Of a DNA stretch of 64,000 bases, positions 60,337-64,000 are shown piece after piece. The notes beneath the pieces were generated by a model, which made no database searches, was not told the origin of the DNA, and saw nothing but the letters and a program-made list of their open reading frames with translations. The DNA is from CAZMZW01 sp964571135 (GTDB lineage: Bacteria; Chloroflexota; Anaerolineae; Anaerolineales; Anaerolineaceae), in the NCBI GenBank assembly GCA_964571135.1, contig CAZMZW010000005.1, forward strand, positions 62,001-126,000, in the 5' to 3' direction. Within the stretch, counting starts at the first letter, position 1, and every line of letters begins with the position of its first letter. Both the position numbers and the translations under genes were made by a program.

Positions 60337-61404
60337 ATGCCAAATCTTGATTCTGAAGTAATGGTCAATTCAGTTACTGGGAAAATTCCGGTGGAAGATC
60401 TGGGATTTACCCTCTCTCATGAACATTTATTCCAGGATATGCGCAGAGCATTCCAAGAGCCTAAAGATCAACATGCCTGTGATTTAAAAAATAAAAAAAT
60501 TTGTATGGAAGATCTTACATTGATCCGGGAATTTCCCTATTCGAGTTTGGATAATTGTTTGCTGGATGATCCGCTCATCGCTGCTGATGAAGCAATGGAT
60601 TTTTTAAAATATGGGGGAAGAACGATCATTGAAGTGACCGCCTGGAATTGTGGTCGCCGGCCTGACCTTTTATACCAGGTTTCCCGTGATTCAAATATTC
60701 AGATCATTATGGGGTCAGGGCTTTACTTGGAATGGTCGCATCCCGAATGGGTGAAAGAAAAAGATGCGATGGAGATCGCTGATCTCCTCATCCAGGAGAT
60801 TGAACAGGGGGTGATACTCGAAGGTTTTCCACCAATAAAACCGGGGATCATTGGTGAAATCGGTATTTCTACAAGATTCACCAACGAAGAGAAAAAATCC
60901 CTGGTTGCCGCATGCAAAGCTCACCAGGCTACCGGGCTGCCTATCACCATTCACTTGCCTGGGTGGGAAAGGTTGGGAAATGATGTGGTGGATATCTGTG
61001 AGAATGCAGGAGTCGATCCTTGCGTGCTGATATTGGATCACATGGATCCTTCCCATATAGATTTTGAATATCAATCCTCTCTTCTTAGGAGAGGGGTAAC
61101 CCTCGAATTCGATGGGATTGGGATGGGTTTATTTTTTCATGGCGAGGGTCAGTGCCCTTGTGATGAAGAGATTGCCCTGGCGATCGTTAATTTAGTAGAT
61201 AAGGGATTTAGAGATCAAATATTGCTGAGTCAGGATACTTTTCTAAAAATACTATTAAAGAAATTCGGCGGTCATGGATATGGCCATATATTAAGAAGTT
61301 TTTTACCGCGGCTGATGAGACATGGGTTGGATGGCGAAGATCTAAATACGTTGATGGTGATGAATCCAAAACGGATCTTTACACTCGCAAGGAATGTGAT
61401 CTAA
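60337..61404 (+). CDS. Phosphotriesterase-family hydrolase
   Basis: A 355-residue amidohydrolase-superfamily protein. Metal ligands of the PTE family are visible: HxH in LSHEHLF (His28, His30), the bridging acid in GIIGEIGIST, His in ITIHLPG, His in LILDHMD and the Asp in LLSQDTF; the metal bridge is thus carried by Glu, not a carboxylated Lys. Most bacterial PTE-like proteins are lactonases or esterases, some acting on phosphorylated sugar lactones, rather than true phosphotriesterases. It is the first gene of a catabolic operon and divergent from the BMP importer. AGGAG lies 13 bases before the ATG, a rather long distance. Confidence 0.92.
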   Translation: MPNLDSEVMVNSVTGKIPVEDLGFTLSHEHLFQDMRRAFQEPKDQHACDLKNKKICMEDLTLIREFPYSSLDNCLLDDPLIAADEAMDFLKYGGRTIIEVTAWNCGRRPDLLYQVSRDSNIQIIMGSGLYLEWSHPEWVKEKDAMEIADLLIQEIEQGVILEGFPPIKPGIIGEIGISTRFTNEEKKSLVAACKAHQATGLPITIHLPGWERLGNDVVDICENAGVDPCVLILDHMDPSHIDFEYQSSLLRRGVTLEFDGIGMGLFFHGEGQCPCDEEIALAIVNLVDKGFRDQILLSQDTFLKILLKKFGGHGYGHILRSFLPRLMRHGLDGEDLNTLMVMNPKRIFTLARNVI

Positions 61405-61432
61405 AAACTTCAGTGAAAGAAAAGGTGATTAT

Positions 61433-62185
61433 ATGAAAACAAAATTAAAGGTATTGTTGGCCGGAGAATCCTGGGCTACCCACGGGGTTCATGTAAAAGG
61501 GTTTGCCTCATACGATACCTCTTCTTATGAAGAGGGACTGGAACCCTTGCAAAAAGCGCTGGAAAATGGTGGATGCGAATTTTCATACATCCGCAATCAT
61601 GAAGCCGCTCAAACTTTCCCTTCCACATTGGAGGGATTGTGCAAGTATGACGTGATCATTTTCAGCGACATTCCCTCGGATACGATTTTGCTGCATAACG
61701 ATACTTTTGTTAAAGGATTACGCACTCCCAATCGGTTGCGCTTGATCGCTGAGTATGTATCCCAGGGTGGTGGTTTCTTGATGGTGGGCGGTTATATGTC
61801 CTTTTCTGGTTTTCAGGCCAAAGCCAATTATCAGTTTACGCCGATTGCTGAAATTCTTCCGGTAAAGTTGATGGGAATGGATGACCGATTGGAAACCCCG
61901 GAAGGGGTTTACCCCAAGATCATCAAAAAGGACCATCCGATCCTGGCTGGCATCCCGGCAGAATGGCCGCATTTTTTGGGCTACAACAAATTATTGCCGG
62001 GCGAAGGAGAGCTGTTGATGTCCTGCCAGGGTGATCCATTTCTCAGTGTGCGCCAATATGGCAAGGGCCGGGTTGGCGCTTTTGCCTCGGATTGTTCACC
62101 GCATTGGGCGCCGCCCGAATTTGTTGCTTGGAAATATTACCAGCCGTTTTGGATTCAATTGGTCGAATGGTTGGCAAATAAATAA
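61433..62185 (+). CDS. Glutamine amidotransferase-like protein (DUF1355 type)
   Basis: A 250-residue protein with GAAAAGGTG upstream. The fold is that of class I amidotransferases: KLKVLLAGESWATHGVHVKGFASY at the start (typical of DUF1355), YDVIIFSDIPSDTIL, then GGGFLMVGGYMSFSGF at the nucleophile elbow, where a Gly/Tyr pair stands in place of the usual catalytic Cys (GxCxG). A classic glutaminase reaction is therefore unlikely. GRVGAFASDCSPHWAPPEFVAW is at the C-terminal end. It probably acts as a binding or hydrolase-like protein on the pathway intermediate; the true reaction is not known. Confidence 0.8.
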   Translation: MKTKLKVLLAGESWATHGVHVKGFASYDTSSYEEGLEPLQKALENGGCEFSYIRNHEAAQTFPSTLEGLCKYDVIIFSDIPSDTILLHNDTFVKGLRTPNRLRLIAEYVSQGGGFLMVGGYMSFSGFQAKANYQFTPIAEILPVKLMGMDDRLETPEGVYPKIIKKDHPILAGIPAEWPHFLGYNKLLPGEGELLMSCQGDPFLSVRQYGKGRVGAFASDCSPHWAPPEFVAWKYYQPFWIQLVEWLANK

Positions 62186-62308
62186 TAATTCCACAAGGCA
62201 ATAATTCAGTTTATTGGGAAATGCGAATAAGTGATTCCCGACGAATTATTAATCATCAAAAATGCGAGATTGTATTATCAAAGTGTGCAAAAAATTATAG
62301 GAGCGATT

Positions 62309-62728
62309 GTGGAAAAAACAAATTGTTTTACATTGAATGTTGAATCCAAACAAAGTCAGGAATTGATCCTGATCACCGATAAAGTGAAGGAACTGGTCAG
62401 CCAATCCAGGATCAAGAACGGGATGTGTTTTTTATTCAATCCGCATTCCACTGCCGCCTTAACCATCAATTCTTATCTTGATCCGAATACAGCGGTTGAT
62501 CTGGATAGCGAGGTTGATCGTATCATTCCCACCCGGGTTAATTTTCACCATATTTTCGATACGCCCGCGGATGCGTCTGCTCATATTAAAGCAACTTTCA
62601 TTGGTTCGGACCTCCTTTTGATTATTAAAGAAGGTGAACTCCTATTAGGAAAATCGCAAGGAATTTTCTTCTGGGAATATGATGGCCCGCGTGACCGTAA
62701 TGTGATCGTGAAAATCATTGACTGCTAG
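62309..62728 (+). CDS. YjbQ/UPF0047-family protein
   Basis: The start is GTG 62309, with AGGAG seven bases upstream; the open frame reaches back to a GTG at 62231 without a ribosome site. The resulting 139-residue length is normal for the family. Conserved parts: FNPHSTAALTINSYLDPNTAVDL, NFHHIFDTPADASAHIKATFIGSDLLLII and GKSQGIFFWEYDGPRDRNVIVKI. Members are trimeric, bind anions or metal, and some show weak thiamine-phosphate synthase activity; the real role is unsettled. The place between a hydrolase and a sugar-isomerase gene hints at a part in sugar-phosphate handling. Confidence 0.88.
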   Translation: MEKTNCFTLNVESKQSQELILITDKVKELVSQSRIKNGMCFLFNPHSTAALTINSYLDPNTAVDLDSEVDRIIPTRVNFHHIFDTPADASAHIKATFIGSDLLLIIKEGELLLGKSQGIFFWEYDGPRDRNVIVKIIDC

Positions 62729-62757
62729 AGTTACAAAAACAAGAAAGGATAGTACCA

Positions 62758-63903
62758 ATGTCTGAGATGTTAAAACAAATTCTAAGCCTTCCAGATCTGA
62801 TCACCGAGCAGGTCCCGGTGTTGGATAGGCGCGTTCGAAATGCATTTACCCATAAAGAGCTTCTTTCGATCAAGGAGATCGTCCTCACCGGCTGTGGTGA
62901 TTCATATTTTGCCGGTTTGGGCGCACGGCACTTTTTTCAGAGGGTCTGTAATATCCAGACTCGTGTATTGCCCTCTTTTGAGGCATCCCGTTATGACTTA
63001 TTGGATTATAAAAGCCAGTTTCCCAAAAACCCACTCGTGATGGCAACTTCGGTCACAGGTAAGGTGACCAGGACAATTGAAGCCATTTCTATTGCCAAAG
63101 AACAAAATGCGCTAACTGTTGGAATCACCGGTCACATGGAAGGGCCTTTGGCCAAGGCTTGTGAAAAGACAATTGATTGCCTGCTCCCGTCGATGCCGCG
63201 TTGTCCGGGTGTGCGCTCTTATCGCATGTCCTTGCTGGTGATGTATTTACTCGGTATCCACCTGGCTGAAGTGAAGGCGATTATTTCTCAACGCGAAGCA
63301 GGCGGATTAAGAGATCGGCTGAAGAAAACTGCTGACCAATTGGCGGATACGATTAAACGAAGTCAGACAAAAGCCGAAAGCCTTTCCAAAACTTTCAAGG
63401 ACGTTAAGTATTTTGTTTTCCTGGGTGAAGGACCCAATTATCCCACCGCCTTATTCTCTGCGGCGAAGATCACCGAAGCTTGCGGGTTGATCGCTGTACC
63501 CCAAAACGTGGAAGAATGGGCTCATTTGCAATATTTTGAAAGCGCTTTTCCGGATGCGCCGACCTTTTTGATCACTAATCAGCACCGCGGGTACCCCCGG
63601 TATCTGGAATTGCTGGAACCGATGCGCCGCATCGGCCGAAGGATTATTGCCGTCGCTCCTTCAGATTGCAAAGAATTAATATCCTCGGCTGATTTTGTCC
63701 TGCCGGTCAACAATCAAGTGGAAGATCTTTTCTCTCCGCTTGTCTATGCTGCCGGTGGAGAGTTATTTGCCGCTTATTTGGCCGAAGCAGTCAACGCCAG
63801 TTATTTCCGGGATAACCTGGAAAACTACAAGAATTTCAACAATGCCATCTATATGGGTGAGAGCGAGCTTCTGTCGAAAGAAGCCATTAAGAAACGTGAT
63901 TGA
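62758..63903 (+). CDS. SIS-domain protein (GlmS-isomerase/AgaS-like)
   Basis: A 381-residue protein with AAAGGATAG upstream. Two SIS domains: the first about 35-180 (EIVLTGCGDSYFAGLGARHFF, VMATSVTGKVTRTIEAI), the second about 205-360 (YFVFLGEGPNYPTALFSAAKITEAC, NVEEWAHLQYFESAF, FLITNQH). The glutaminase domain of GlmS is absent, so it is of the FrlB/AgaS-like type that isomerises or deglycates amino- or phospho-sugars. The second-domain catalytic Glu-like residue (VEEWAH) fits this. It lies before a PfkB kinase gene, with which it overlaps. Confidence 0.9.
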   Translation: MSEMLKQILSLPDLITEQVPVLDRRVRNAFTHKELLSIKEIVLTGCGDSYFAGLGARHFFQRVCNIQTRVLPSFEASRYDLLDYKSQFPKNPLVMATSVTGKVTRTIEAISIAKEQNALTVGITGHMEGPLAKACEKTIDCLLPSMPRCPGVRSYRMSLLVMYLLGIHLAEVKAIISQREAGGLRDRLKKTADQLADTIKRSQTKAESLSKTFKDVKYFVFLGEGPNYPTALFSAAKITEACGLIAVPQNVEEWAHLQYFESAFPDAPTFLITNQHRGYPRYLELLEPMRRIGRRIIAVAPSDCKELISSADFVLPVNNQVEDLFSPLVYAAGGELFAAYLAEAVNASYFRDNLENYKNFNNAIYMGESELLSKEAIKKRD

Positions 63904-64000
63904 TTTTCTCGTCAGCGTCTCCAATATTTTTATTGATGATGTTGTCACTTGGAAGGAGGAAATTCAGCTGGGTGTCATGGGCGGAGCTGGTCCGCATGCG
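63896..64000 (+). CDS. PfkB-family carbohydrate kinase, 5' part only
   Basis: The frame starts at GTG 63896, eight bases before the end of the SIS gene, and is open to the window end (35 codons). It reads VIDFLVSVSNIFIDDVVTW, then QLGVMGGAGPHA. The first strand with IDD and the Gly-Gly pair are the N-terminal signature of ribokinase/PfkB kinases, in which this region binds the sugar. The kinase should phosphorylate the sugar taken up or released by the operon. Its remaining 250 or so residues are outside the window. Confidence 0.82.
   Translation, partial: MIDFLVSVSNIFIDDVVTWKEEIQLGVMGGAGPHA

Overview
The window looks like a chromosomal segment of a member of the Chloroflexota, most plausibly class Anaerolineae. 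This is an inference from style, not from a marker gene. The signs are many lipobox proteins with Pro/Thr-rich linkers, stand-alone NBR1-type Ig and HEAT proteins, and a Tad/Flp pilus locus with TadE/TadG proteins but no secretin gene, which suits a single-membrane envelope. No rRNA, phage or CRISPR is present. One tRNA gene, tRNA-Arg(UCG), was found.

Layout. Positions 1-2095: a threonine synthase-like enzyme (5' end outside the window) and a PLP aminotransferase. 2092-6403, minus strand: a two-component system, a Met/Gly-rich membrane-anchored protein and a lipoprotein. 6581-8494: three small membrane proteins (DUF1295, DUF1475, TspO-like). 8673-12986, minus strand: MscL with a zinc ribbon, a PEBP-family protein, a P2-type cation ATPase and an ArsR/SmtB repressor. 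13128-22448: a glycosyltransferase-HEAT fusion, a PAS-GAF-HD-GYP c-di-GMP phosphodiesterase, ClpP, a cupin, a hydrolase, an MFS carrier and a DeoC-like aldolase. 22565-25181: a self-contained ABC-2 export operon with its own winged-helix regulator and a clear promoter/operator, followed by an IS5-type transposase remnant.

25490-32685 is the most intriguing part. An M48 protease and a membrane protein are followed by a tightly overlapping operon: a radical SAM enzyme, a membrane protein whose cytoplasmic tail is Gly-rich and ends in a dense alternating Cys-Ala motif, a TPM-like lipoprotein and a LemA-like lipoprotein. The radical SAM enzyme is a good candidate for modifying that Cys tail. 32758-37242 carries an NBR1-Ig lipoprotein, a diguanylate cyclase, a 40-residue Arg-rich membrane peptide, a secreted protein, and tRNA-Arg with nearby repeats derived from its own 3' half that carry an inserted hairpin.

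37447-53221 is a Tad pilus locus: prepilin peptidase (opposite strand), Flp pilin, lytic transglycosylase-like protein, two TadE-like and one TadG-like pseudopilins, CpaB, TadZ, TadB, TadC, a TPR protein and TadA, then two polytopic glycosyltransferase-like proteins and a DUF192 protein. A truncated ABC ATPase relic follows. 53547-64000: a UroD-family protein, a BMP-type nucleoside/sugar ABC importer (minus strand) and, divergently, a catabolic operon (phosphotriesterase-like hydrolase, amidotransferase-like protein, YjbQ, SIS protein, PfkB kinase running off the end). The importer and the operon probably take up and degrade one sugar or nucleoside-type substrate.
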